Assembly: GCF_009708005.2 (NCBI RefSeq)
Contig: NZ_CP052757.1
Coordinates: 62,001-126,000, forward strand
Length of the DNA stretch: 64,000 nucleotides
Source: Cellulosimicrobium protaetiae
Lineage (GTDB): Bacteria > Actinomycetota > Actinomycetes > Actinomycetales > Cellulomonadaceae
Direction of reading: 5' to 3'
Shown here piece by piece: positions 1 through 7,773 of this stretch; the first letter of the stretch is position 1, and every line of letters begins with the position of its first letter. The notes beneath the pieces are model-generated. The model was not told the DNA's origin and made no database searches. It worked only from the letters and a program-made list of their open reading frames with translations. Both the position numbers and the translations under genes were made by a program.

Positions 1-599
1 CCCTGCGAGGTCGCGCCGTCGCCGAAGTACGTGACGACGGCCGTGTCACGCCCCGGGTCGCCCGAGCCGACGAGGCCGTCGCGCTGGACGCCCATCGCGT
101 ACCCGGTCGCGTGCAACGCGTGCGACCCGATGACGAGCGTGTACAGGTGCACGTTGTGCTCCGTCGGGTCCCACCCGCCGTGGTCGACGCCGCGGAAGAG
201 TCGCAGGCGCGCCGTCGGGTCGATGCCGCGCACGTGCGAGACACCGTGCTCGCGGTAGGACGGGAAGACGTAGTCCTGCGGGGCGAGCGCGCGGCCGGAG
301 CCGATCTGCGCGGCCTCCTGGCCCTTCGACTGCGCGAACAGGCCGAGCTCGCCCTGGCGCTGGAGCGACGTCGCCTCGTCGTCGAAGCGGCGCGTGAGCA
401 CCATGTCGCGGTAGAGACCGCGCAGCGCGGCGGCGTCGAGGTGGGCGACGCGCTCGCGGTAGGCGTCGGTCTCGGGGGTCGTGACCCGGGCGCCGGCCGG
501 GGTCACGAGCTGGAGCAGGGGGGCGTCGTCGGGGCCGCCGGCGACGTCCGGAAGGTCGGGGGGCGTGCTCACGCCGTCCGCTGCGTCGTGGTGCGTCAC
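1..599 (-). CDS. Thiamine-diphosphate 2-oxoacid dehydrogenase E1 component, alpha subunit (5' part only)
   Basis: The first 199 codons are present; the 3' part lies outside the window. The product resembles E1-alpha of pyruvate or branched-chain 2-oxoacid dehydrogenase complexes, which decarboxylates the oxoacid with thiamine diphosphate and passes the acyl group to E2. Visible family features are MVLTRRFDDEATSLQRQGE, then GLFAQSKGQEAAQIG, and near the cut the start of the ThDP motif, GDGATSQ. I chose the GTG at 599 because AAGGAG (complement of 606-611) lies 6 bases upstream. The leader of about 45 residues before the conserved core is Asp/Pro/Ala-rich and variable in this family. E1-beta and E2 probably follow beyond position 1. 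Substrate (pyruvate or branched-chain oxoacids) cannot be decided here. Confidence 0.9.
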   Translation of the reverse strand, partial: MTHHDAADGVSTPPDLPDVAGGPDDAPLLQLVTPAGARVTTPETDAYRERVAHLDAAALRGLYRDMVLTRRFDDEATSLQRQGELGLFAQSKGQEAAQIGSGRALAPQDYVFPSYREHGVSHVRGIDPTARLRLFRGVDHGGWDPTEHNVHLYTLVIGSHALHATGYAMGVQRDGLVGSGDPGRDTAVVTYFGDGATSQ

Positions 600-681
600 G
601 CGGATCTCCTTCGGTGCGCACCTGCCGGTGGCGGCGCGCTCGGGGGCAAGGAGACGCCCGGGTGACCGGGCGTCGTCGGAA

Positions 682-727
682 CCTACGTCTCCGTAGCCTA
701 CGCAAGCGTAGGCTACGACACCGTAGG
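682..727. promoter_or_regulatory. Nested palindromic operator upstream of the E1-alpha gene
   Basis: Two concentric inverted repeats share one centre. The inner arms are 12 bp (692-703 and 706-717, CGTAGCCTACGC and its complement) around AA. The outer arms are 6 bp (682-687 CCTACG and 722-727 CGTAGG). This gives repeated CTACG half-sites over 46 bp, about 95 bp upstream of the E1-alpha start. The layout suits a dimeric repressor such as a TetR- or MarR-family protein. The alternative is a transcription terminator for the small gene that ends at 814, but there is no T-tract. Confidence 0.6.
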
Positions 728-813
728 GAAGGCCCCCGACGCGTCGGCCAACGTCCCCCCGGACGCTTTGGAGGGAACCTCCAATCCCGCTGCCCTGCGG
801 CGGCAAGCCCGCG

Positions 814-1080
814 CTACCGCGAGTACGCACCGCCCGACCGCAGCGCGTCGCGCTCCCGGAGCACGGGCCAGCGCGAGAACGCGAACACGAGGAACATGAC
901 GACGTTGAGGATCGGCACGAGGCCGACGAGGATCCACCAGCCCGAGTAGCCGGCCTTCTGGATGATCCGGATGTAGGCGATGAAGAAGATCACCGCCACC
1001 GCGACGTAGACGACGAGCGCGGCGGTGCCGAAGGCCCAGCCGTACTGGTCCACGAACTGGTCGTACTCCACGTTGTCCAT
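814..1080 (-). CDS. Small membrane protein (DUF5684-like)
   Basis: This 88-residue protein has an acidic N-terminus (MDNVEYDQF), a hydrophobic helix at about residues 18-38, the turn AGYSGWWILVGLVPILN, and a second helix to about residue 68. That GWW...PILN pattern is typical of small bacterial membrane proteins annotated DUF5684 or wrongly as signal peptidase I; no catalytic Ser/Lys pair is seen. The start is the ATG at 1080, just before the intergenic region shared with the divergent toxin-antitoxin pair. Function is unknown. Confidence 0.75.
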   Translation of the reverse strand: MDNVEYDQFVDQYGWAFGTAALVVYVAVAVIFFIAYIRIIQKAGYSGWWILVGLVPILNVVMFLVFAFSRWPVLRERDALRSGGAYSR

Positions 1081-1129
1081 GCCGCGAGTGTTCTCGCGCC
1101 GTCGGCCCACGGCAACCCGGGCCGCCCAG

Positions 1130-1153
1130 GGATGTAGACCAACGTCTACATCC
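1130..1153. promoter_or_regulatory. Palindromic operator of the first toxin-antitoxin pair
   Basis: A perfect inverted repeat, GGATGTAGAC at 1130-1139 and GTCTACATCC at 1144-1153 with a 4-base centre, lies 17 bases before the antitoxin ATG. Phd/YefM antitoxins, alone or with their toxin, usually bind such palindromes to repress their own operon. It also sits between divergent genes, so it could affect the small membrane protein. Confidence 0.7.
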
Positions 1154-1170
1154 GGTCGTAGCCTGGACGT

Positions 1171-1449
1171 ATGGAGACCGTCGGCACCCGCGAGCTCAAG
1201 CAGAACCCGAACGCCGTCATCCGCCGCGTCCTGGACACGGGCCAGGAGATCGAGGTCACGGCGTACGGAACCCCGACCGGTGTCCGACTCGTCCCCGACC
1301 GCGGCCGACGCAGCGCCCGGTGGGTCCCGGGGAGCGACCTCGTCGGCGTCCCCCCGATGAGCCCGGCGAACGCCGAGGACCTGGTGAGCCAGATCGAGCA
1401 TGCACGCGAGGACGACCTCGTCCGCGACCCGTGGGAGGACCGGCCGTGA
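1171..1449 (+). CDS. Phd/YefM-type antitoxin
   Basis: This 92-residue protein begins METVGTRELKQNPNAVIRRV and continues with an ITxxGxPxxxLVP-like strand (IEVTAYGTPTGVRLVP), the Phd/YefM DNA-binding fold. The C-terminal 45 residues, acidic and ending DDLVRDPWEDRP, should wrap the toxin. It is translationally coupled to the toxin by a GTGA overlap. Together they form a type II pair in which the antitoxin neutralises a PIN-domain RNase and represses its own promoter through the palindrome at 1130-1153. Confidence 0.85.
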   Translation: METVGTRELKQNPNAVIRRVLDTGQEIEVTAYGTPTGVRLVPDRGRRSARWVPGSDLVGVPPMSPANAEDLVSQIEHAREDDLVRDPWEDRP

Positions 1450-1847
1450 TCGTCCTGCTCGACACGAACGTCCTCGTCGACCTGGCCCGCCACGATCTCG
1501 ATCCGCAGGCGTCGTACGGCGCGAGCATCTTCTCCCGGGCCGAGCTCGAGCTCGGGATCCGCGCCGCACGCTCCTCCGTCCAGGCGGCCGAGCGCCGTCG
1601 GCACCTCAACGACCTCGACGACCGGTTCGACTGGATCGATTTCGATCTCGACTGCACCCGCTCCTACGGCCTGCTCGCAGCACACGCCAAGGGCCGCGTC
1701 ACCGGCGCCCGGGTCCGCGGCAAGGACGCGCTCATCGCCGCGCAGGCGCACCGGCACGGCGCCGCGGTGATGACCGCGAACCGCGACGACTTCCGCCCTT
1801 TCGAAGAGCTCGTCCAGGTCCTGTCGCCGCGTCGGGCGGAGGCCTGA
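1446..1847 (+). CDS. vapC: VapC-type PIN-domain toxin
   Basis: This 133-residue PIN-domain protein starts at the GTG that overlaps the antitoxin stop (GTGA). Conserved acidic residues are visible: IVLLDTNVLVDL near the N-terminus, SRAELELG around residues 34-41, KDALIAAQA around residues 95-103, and a final ANRDDF. These match the Mg2+-binding quartet of VapC ribonucleases, which cleave tRNA or rRNA when freed from antitoxin. The gene ends one base before the converging aminotransferase gene. Confidence 0.88.
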   Translation: MIVLLDTNVLVDLARHDLDPQASYGASIFSRAELELGIRAARSSVQAAERRRHLNDLDDRFDWIDFDLDCTRSYGLLAAHAKGRVTGARVRGKDALIAAQAHRHGAAVMTANRDDFRPFEELVQVLSPRRAEA

Positions 1848-1848
1848 C

Positions 1849-2928
1849 CTACAACCAGGTGGCGCTCACGCGGAGGAAGAGGTCAGTCGCCTCGGGTTCG
1901 CCGACGCTCACGCGCAGGCCCTCGCCCGCGAACGGGCGCACGATCGCCCCCGCCGCGCGGGCTTCCTCCGCCCGCTGCATCGTGCGCTCGCCCAGGTCGA
2001 ACCACACGAAGTTCGCCTGCGACTCCGGCAGCGCCCAGCCCTGGTCGCGCAGGCCCTCGACGAGGCGCGTGCGGTCGGCCACCAGGTGCTCGACCCGCTG
2101 GAGCAGCTCGTCGCGCGCCGCGAGCGACGCGAGCGCGGCGCGCTGCGCGACGTGCGAGACGCCGAACGGCGTCGACACGGCACGGATCCCCGCCGCGAGG
2201 CGCGGCCGCGCGACGGCGTACCCGACGCGCAGGCCCGCCAGGCCGTACGCCTTGGAGAACGTGCGCAGCAGGACGACGTTCGGGTGCTGGGCGTGCACGG
2301 CGAGGCCGTCGGGCGCCTCCGGGTCGCGCACGAACTCGAGGTACGCCTCGTCGAGCACGACGAGCACGTCCGACGGGACGGCCGCGAGGAACGTCTCGAG
2401 CTCGTCGCGGTGCACGACCGGGCCGGTCGGGTTGTTGGGCGTGCACACCATCACGACGCGCGTGCGCTCGGTGATCGCGGCGGCCATGGCGGGCAGGTCG
2501 AGCCGGCCTGCGTCCGCCCCGGTCCGCAGCGGCACCTGCACCGACGTGCCGCCCGCGACCGCGACCGCGATCGGGTACGCCTCGAACGACCGCCACGGGT
2601 AGACGACCTCGTCGCCCGGCCCGACGACCGTCTGGAGCACGTGCGCGAGCACCGCGACGGAACCGTTGCCCACGACGACCTCGTCCGCGCCGACACCCAG
2701 GTCGGCCGCGAGCGCCTCCGTGAGCTCGGTCGCGTACATGTCCGGGTAGCGGTTCACGTCCGCGGCGGCGTCGGCGATCGCCGCGACGACGGACGCCAGC
2801 GGCGGGTACGGGTTCTCGTTCGAGGAGAGCTTGAAGGCCGCCGCACCGGGGGCGACGCGGGCTCCCGGGACGTAGGCCGGCAGCGCGGCGACGGCGGGAC
2901 GCAGGGGGACGCGGGGTTCGTGGGCCAC
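1849..2928 (-). CDS. hisC: Histidinol-phosphate / aromatic amino acid aminotransferase (HisC/Pat family)
   Basis: This 359-residue fold-type I PLP enzyme shows SSNENPY (35-41), CTPNNPTGP (162-170), DEAY (193-196) and the PLP lysine K226 in TFSKAYGLAGLRVGY. HisC converts imidazole-acetol phosphate to histidinol phosphate; close actinobacterial relatives (Pat) transaminate phenylpyruvate. The gene is not beside other his genes, so the Pat role is plausible. Length is normal for the family. Its 3' end meets the toxin gene, and the divergent 2929-3087 region separates it from the SARP regulator. Confidence 0.88.
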   Translation of the reverse strand: MAHEPRVPLRPAVAALPAYVPGARVAPGAAAFKLSSNENPYPPLASVVAAIADAAADVNRYPDMYATELTEALAADLGVGADEVVVGNGSVAVLAHVLQTVVGPGDEVVYPWRSFEAYPIAVAVAGGTSVQVPLRTGADAGRLDLPAMAAAITERTRVVMVCTPNNPTGPVVHRDELETFLAAVPSDVLVVLDEAYLEFVRDPEAPDGLAVHAQHPNVVLLRTFSKAYGLAGLRVGYAVARPRLAAGIRAVSTPFGVSHVAQRAALASLAARDELLQRVEHLVADRTRLVEGLRDQGWALPESQANFVWFDLGERTMQRAEEARAAGAIVRPFAGEGLRVSVGEPEATDLFLRVSATWL

Positions 2929-3087
2929 GGTCCTCGATCATGCCACCCGGTCGCGCCGGTGCGGGAGCAGCGACGGGCCGAGGGGCGCTCGCCGGGTGAA
3001 ACCTCGGCCCGGACCGTCCCGCGACGGGAGGTGCTTCGCTCCCTATCATGAGAGGTCCGGACTCGAGGGACGGGGGCGTCGACACGG

Positions 3088-6000
3088 ATGACTGCCACGC
3101 CCGAAGGCGCCGCGCTCCCGCCCCGACACCCCGCCCCGGACGTGCCGGGGCTCGCCCGTCCACGGCTCCTGCGGCAGCTCGACGGCGCACGCGTCGCCCT
3201 CGTCGTCGGCGCCCAGGGCTCGGGCAAGTCGACGCTGCTCGCGCAGGCGGCGGCGCTCAGCGGTCGTGACGTCGCCTGGGTGCGCTACGGGCCCGACGGC
3301 CGCGGGGTCCTGCGGGCGACGACGACGCCGCCCCCGCGGCCCGTGCGGGAGGTCGCCGGCCTCGGTCACGTGACCGACCCGGCGCAGGTCGCGCGGCTCG
3401 CCCGCGAGCCGCTCCTCCTCGTCGTGGACGACGCCCACCACGCCATCGGGACTCCCGACGAGGCCGCGCTCGCCAGCCTGCTCGCCGACGCTCCGCCGCA
3501 GGTCTCGGTGCTCGTCGCGGCCCGTCGGCCCCTGCCCCGCAACCTCGCCCGGTACGAGCTCGCGCCCCCCGTCGTGCTGACCGACCCCGCGCTCCGGTTC
3601 CGGTCGTGGGAGGTGGAGCGCCTGTACCGGGAGGAGTACGGCATCGCGCTGGAGCACGAGGACGTCGCCGCGCTCACGTGGCACACGGACGGGTGGGCGG
3701 CCGCCCTGCACCTGTTCCACCTCGCCGTCGCGGACGACCTGCCGGGCGAGTGCCGACGGGCGATCCGCCGGCTGGCGCACCGCCAGCGGTTCGCGTGGGA
3801 GTACCTGACGACCCAGGTGCTCGCGACGCTGCCCGTCGAGATCCAGCGGTTCCTCCACACCACCTCGCCCCTGGAGCTGCTCACACCGGCGCGGTGCGAC
3901 GCGCTGTGCGGGACGGACGACTCCGCGGAGCTCCTGCGCGACGCCGCGCGGGCCACGTCGCTCCTGCGACCCGTGGGCGACGGGTACCGCCTCCACCGCG
4001 TGCTGCGCCGCCACCTGCTCACCGCGCTCGCGGACGAGATGTCCGTCGAGCAGGCCCGCGCGGTGCACGCGCACGCGGCCGACGTCCTCGAGCGCGAGGG
4101 TGCGCGGACCGAGGCGCTGCGCGCACGCGCACGCGCCCACGACGTCGAGGGCGTGCGCCGCCTGCTGCCCTTCATGACCGTGGGCGCGCTCGACGGGGGC
4201 GAGCGCGACTTCGGTCCGACGTTCGGTCCCGACCTCGTCGACGCCGACGGCGGGGTGCTCCTCGCCCACGTGCGCGAGCTCGTCGCCGACGGCCGGGTCG
4301 CGACAGCGATCCGCGTCCTCGACGGGGCCACCGGCCGCACGGACGTGGACCCGGTCGACCTCGCCGTCGTCCGCCACGCGATCGTCGGCCTGCACGGCGA
4401 CGACCCGGCCGAGCCACCGGTGCCCGTCGACGTCGGCGGGCCGCTCACCTGGTCCCAGGTGGTCGTCTCCGCCGCGCTGGGCCAGCCCGCGTCGGCGGTC
4501 CCCCACGCGCGGACCCTGCGTCAGGGCGGCGCGCTCGCTGAGGGGGTCGCGCGCCTCCTGGGCGGCGACCAGCGCGCGGGTCGCGAGCTGCTGCGGGAGG
4601 CCGCGGGCGACGTCGACGCGGACGCGACGATGATGCTCCTGGCTCAGCTCCTGGCGGCGACCCTCGCGGGCGAGCGACCGCCCGACGGCCTGGCCCCGCA
4701 TCTCGACCGCCTCCACGCGGAGGCCGAGCGCCGCGGGAGCATCTGGCTCGCACGGATCATGCACGGCGTGGTCGCGGCGTTCGACGGCGACGCAGCTCCG
4801 GCGGAGGTGGACCGTGTCGTGGCCGCGTGCGAGCGCGACCAGGACCTCTGGAGCGCCCTGCTCGTCACGGGGGCGCGCGTCGTCGCCCGGGCACGCTCGG
4901 GGCACGCGACCCCCGCCGACTGGGAAACGCTCGCGCTGCGGTGCCGCTCGCGCGGCGCGGGCACGCTCGAGGCCTGGGCGCGGGCCTGGCTCGCGGTCGC
5001 GGCCGTGGAGGCGGGGCTGCCCGACGCCGGCACGCTCGCCGCGCAGGCGGAGTCTCTCGCGCGCACGGCGGCGGTGCCGGGAGCGCTCGCGGTGGCGTAC
5101 GTCGCCCTCGCCGGGTGCACGCCGCACGCGCGAGGAGAGCTCCTGCGGCTCGCCTCGTCGACCGCCCGGGAGGCAGGGATGGCGACGGACCCGGGGGCGG
5201 GACGGTGGGCACCGGAGGCACCGGAGGCACCGCGCGTCGGCGACGGTCCGCGCCCGGCCGAGCCCGCGCACTCGCCCGGTGGCGAGCACGAGGACACCGT
5301 CGGGCAGCACTCGGTCGAGGAGACACGGCCGACGCTCGTCCACCTGCGCGAGGGTTCGTCCGTGCTCACGGTCCGCTGCTTCGGGCGGTTCGAGGTCGCC
5401 GTCGAGGGGCGGGTCGTGGACCAGGGCCGGCTGCGCCCGATGGCCCGCCGCACGCTGCGCTTCCTGGCCGTCCACGCGGGACGGGCGGTGCACCGCGAGC
5501 AGCTCGCCGCCGCGCTGTGGGGCGAGCGCGACCCGGGGGGCGCGCTGCACGGTCTGCACGTCAACGTCTCCGCCGTGCGCCGCGCGCTCGTGCCCGACGG
5601 CGCGCCGCGCTCCGAGGGCCTGCTGCGCCGGGACGGGGAGAGCTACCTGCTGCGGCTGCCACCCGGGTCGGACTGCGACGTGAGCAGGTTCGACCAGCGC
5701 GTCTCGCGCGCACGCCGGCTCGAGCGCGAGGACCCGACCGGCGCCGTCGACGCGTGGCAGCTCGCGCTCGACGCCTACGGCGGCGAGCTGCTCCCCGAGG
5801 AGGGGACGGCGGAGTGGATCCTGCCGCTGCGCGAGCGGTACGTCGTGCAGGCGGCCGCGGCGGCCGGGGGGCTGGCGGTCGCGGCCGCGCGGGTCGGCGA
5901 CCCGGGCCGTGCCGCGCACGCCGCACGCCGCAGCGTCGAGCTCGACCCGTGGGCGGACGCGCCGTGGCGCGTGCTCGTCTCGTCGCTCACGGACCTCGGC

Positions 6001-6156
6001 GACCACGCGGCCGCGGCGCGGGCGGCGCGCGAGTACGCCGCCGTCCTGCGCGAGCTGGGCGTGGCCGACTCGACGGGTCCTACCGACCCCGGAACTCCAC
6101 CTCCGCGACGGCCACCGACGTCTCGGGCGTCGCCCGGTAGGTCGACACGATCGTGA
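3088..6156 (+). CDS. Large NTPase/SARP-type transcriptional regulator, probable eCIS regulator
   Basis: This 1022-residue protein has an N-terminal STAND-like NTPase with Walker A GAQGSGKST (41-49) and Walker B LLLVVDDAH (about 109-117), a long helical TPR-like middle, and near residue 758 a winged-helix segment beginning VLTVRCFGRFEVAVEG. A bacterial transcriptional activation (BTAD) domain follows to about residue 1000. Classic SARPs carry the DNA-binding domain at the N-terminus; here it is C-terminal to the NTPase. It probably activates the neighbouring eCIS genes in response to an unknown signal. The 3' end overlaps the converging zinc-ribbon gene by 77 bases. No clear Shine-Dalgarno sequence precedes the ATG. 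Confidence 0.87.
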   Translation: MTATPEGAALPPRHPAPDVPGLARPRLLRQLDGARVALVVGAQGSGKSTLLAQAAALSGRDVAWVRYGPDGRGVLRATTTPPPRPVREVAGLGHVTDPAQVARLAREPLLLVVDDAHHAIGTPDEAALASLLADAPPQVSVLVAARRPLPRNLARYELAPPVVLTDPALRFRSWEVERLYREEYGIALEHEDVAALTWHTDGWAAALHLFHLAVADDLPGECRRAIRRLAHRQRFAWEYLTTQVLATLPVEIQRFLHTTSPLELLTPARCDALCGTDDSAELLRDAARATSLLRPVGDGYRLHRVLRRHLLTALADEMSVEQARAVHAHAADVLEREGARTEALRARARAHDVEGVRRLLPFMTVGALDGGERDFGPTFGPDLVDADGGVLLAHVRELVADGRVATAIRVLDGATGRTDVDPVDLAVVRHAIVGLHGDDPAEPPVPVDVGGPLTWSQVVVSAALGQPASAVPHARTLRQGGALAEGVARLLGGDQRAGRELLREAAGDVDADATMMLLAQLLAATLAGERPPDGLAPHLDRLHAEAERRGSIWLARIMHGVVAAFDGDAAPAEVDRVVAACERDQDLWSALLVTGARVVARARSGHATPADWETLALRCRSRGAGTLEAWARAWLAVAAVEAGLPDAGTLAAQAESLARTAAVPGALAVAYVALAGCTPHARGELLRLASSTAREAGMATDPGAGRWAPEAPEAPRVGDGPRPAEPAHSPGGEHEDTVGQHSVEETRPTLVHLREGSSVLTVRCFGRFEVAVEGRVVDQGRLRPMARRTLRFLAVHAGRAVHREQLAAALWGERDPGGALHGLHVNVSAVRRALVPDGAPRSEGLLRRDGESYLLRLPPGSDCDVSRFDQRVSRARRLEREDPTGAVDAWQLALDAYGGELLPEEGTAEWILPLRERYVVQAAAAAGGLAVAAARVGDPGRAAHAARRSVELDPWADAPWRVLVSSLTDLGDHAAAARAAREYAAVLRELGVADSTGPTDPGTPPPRRPPTSRASPGRSTRS

Positions 6157-7228
6157 ACCGCACCGCGGCGACGTCGTCCTCGGGCACCTCGACCCGCTGC
6201 GGTCCCGGCACGTCGTCGAGCGTGACGCGGTGCTGCGCGGTCGTGCCGTCGGCGCGCGTCACGGTGACGTCGAGCGCACGGGGGCTCGACCCCAGCAGGT
6301 ACTCCTCCTGCACCGTCGACGTCCCGCCCGTCACGACGACGTGGACGAGGCGGAAGGGCTGGTCGAACGCGAAGTCCACGGTCTGCCCGACGCCGTCGCC
6401 CGGCGCCGCGGGCGACCACGCCTGGTCGTTGGTGCCGTCGACGAGCCGCGTGGCGGGTCGGTCGGGCGCCTCGCTCGACGCGGTCACCGTGACGGGGTTG
6501 TGGACCTCGCCGCCCTGCAGCCTGTCCTGCACGGTGACGACGCCGCCCCCGACCGTGTCGCGCAGCTGGTAGGCGGCGAACCCGAGCCCGCCGAGGACGA
6601 GGACGGTGACGACCGTCTTGGTCGGGAACCGGCGACGGCCCCGGGGGCGGGTCCCGGCGACCGGGCTCGGCCGCGGGTCGGGGTGCCGGAGCCGCTGCCA
6701 CCACGACCTGCGGCCCTGGACGCGGGCGTCGGCGAGGGCGGCGCCGCAGCGACGGCAGAAGTGCCGGGTCGGCACGTTGCCCGCGCCGCACGACCCGCAC
6801 ACGAGGTCGCCGGCCTCCGGGGGCGGCTCCGCGGGCTCGGCCGTGCGGGGCGCCGGCCGCGCGAGCGGGGCGCCCGGCGGCACGGCGGTGCGGGTCCTCG
6901 CAGCGCCCGGTGCGCCCGGGTCCGACGAGGCCGGACCCGGCTCGGTCTGTCGCGGGGCGTCCGGCGGGGTCGCGCCGACCGGCGCGGGCTCCGACGATGC
7001 CGGGGCGGTCGCACCCGCGACCGCAGGCGCCGCGGCCGCCGCCGCCCCCGGGGCCGGAGCGGCTGGGACGGCCGCCGCCGCCGTGGTGGGTGGCCCGGAT
7101 CTCGTGGAGGTCGCGGACGCGGTCGCCTGCGCCGGGTCCTCGTCCCAGACGAGGTAGGTGCCGCACGCCCCGCAGAACGCCTCTCCCTGCTCGTTCGCCT
7201 GCCCGCAGGCCGGGCACGTCGTCGTCAT
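6080..7228 (-). CDS. Zinc-ribbon membrane protein with C-terminal discoidin-like glycan-binding domain
   Basis: This 382-residue protein has zinc-ribbon cysteines C5, C8, C19, C22 (CPACG...CGACG), a Pro/Ala-rich linker (about 35-140), a second zinc ribbon (C144, C147, C158, C161), a basic stretch, one TM helix (about 204-221), and an outer domain (about 245-382). The outer domain has the ATRLVDGTNDQAWSP pattern of F5/8-type (NADase-type glycan-binding) modules. Predicted topology is zinc ribbons inside and the sugar-binding domain outside. It is the last gene of the eCIS array, coupled by ATGA to the gpI-like gene. I infer a role in tethering the particle to the envelope or cell wall. Confidence 0.75.
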   Translation of the reverse strand: MTTTCPACGQANEQGEAFCGACGTYLVWDEDPAQATASATSTRSGPPTTAAAAVPAAPAPGAAAAAAPAVAGATAPASSEPAPVGATPPDAPRQTEPGPASSDPGAPGAARTRTAVPPGAPLARPAPRTAEPAEPPPEAGDLVCGSCGAGNVPTRHFCRRCGAALADARVQGRRSWWQRLRHPDPRPSPVAGTRPRGRRRFPTKTVVTVLVLGGLGFAAYQLRDTVGGGVVTVQDRLQGGEVHNPVTVTASSEAPDRPATRLVDGTNDQAWSPAAPGDGVGQTVDFAFDQPFRLVHVVVTGGTSTVQEEYLLGSSPRALDVTVTRADGTTAQHRVTLDDVPGPQRVEVPEDDVAAVRFTIVSTYRATPETSVAVAEVEFRGR

Positions 7229-7773
7229 CGGTCCTCCACCACCTCGAGCGTGAACGGGACATGGGCCGGGCACGCGTGCGCGACGACGTCGCGCACGCGA
7301 CGTTCGTCGACGGCCGTCCCGGACGGGACGAGCACCCGGACGTGGAACGCGGGCCCGGGCTCCCCGGGGAGCTCCGCACCGGCCACGGTCGACGCCGTGA
7401 CCCCGCCGGTGTCGGCGACCTCGACCTCGCCCCCGGTCACGGCCCGGACTGCCTCGGCGACGCCCAGGGCCGTGCCGCGCAGCCGGTGGGTCCGGGCCGC
7501 GTGCGCGACGACCGGGCGGCACCGCGCCGTCGGCCACTCCGGGTCGAGGTCGACGCCCACCCACCGGGCGACCCCGTCCAGGTGGTCGCGCGGGGCGAGC
7601 CACGGGTCCACGTAGCCGTCCAGACCGTCGAGGGTGAGGAAGACGGGCGCGAGCGCGTCGTCGAACGCCGCGACGAACCGGCCGAGCAGCTCGTCGTCCT
7701 GGAGCACGCCCGGCAGGAGCGAGGCGAGCGGCACCGGGCTCGTGAGGCCGGGGACCGCCCCGCGCCCGGTCAC
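7225..7773 (-). CDS. eCIS baseplate protein, phage tail protein gpI-like
   Basis: This 182-residue protein resembles P2 gpI-type tail proteins: LPGVLQDDELLGRFVAAFD, then LDGLDGYVDPWLAPRD, WVGVDLDPEW, and THRLRGTALGVAEAVRAVTG, the usual order of that family. gpI-like proteins join the baseplate wedge at the distal end of the tube. The start is the GTG overlapping the gpJ-like stop (GTGA), and the stop overlaps the next ATG. It corresponds to the small phage tail protein that follows the baseplate assembly gene in actinobacterial eCIS loci. Confidence 0.85.
   Translation of the reverse strand: MTGRGAVPGLTSPVPLASLLPGVLQDDELLGRFVAAFDDALAPVFLTLDGLDGYVDPWLAPRDHLDGVARWVGVDLDPEWPTARCRPVVAHAARTHRLRGTALGVAEAVRAVTGGEVEVADTGGVTASTVAGAELPGEPGPAFHVRVLVPSGTAVDERRVRDVVAHACPAHVPFTLEVVEDR

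Noticed and set aside
3046-6006. Long antisense open frame (986 codons) opposite the SARP regulator
   Set aside because: Arg/His/Gly-rich composition typical of shadow frames in GC-rich DNA; the plus-strand product has clear domains.
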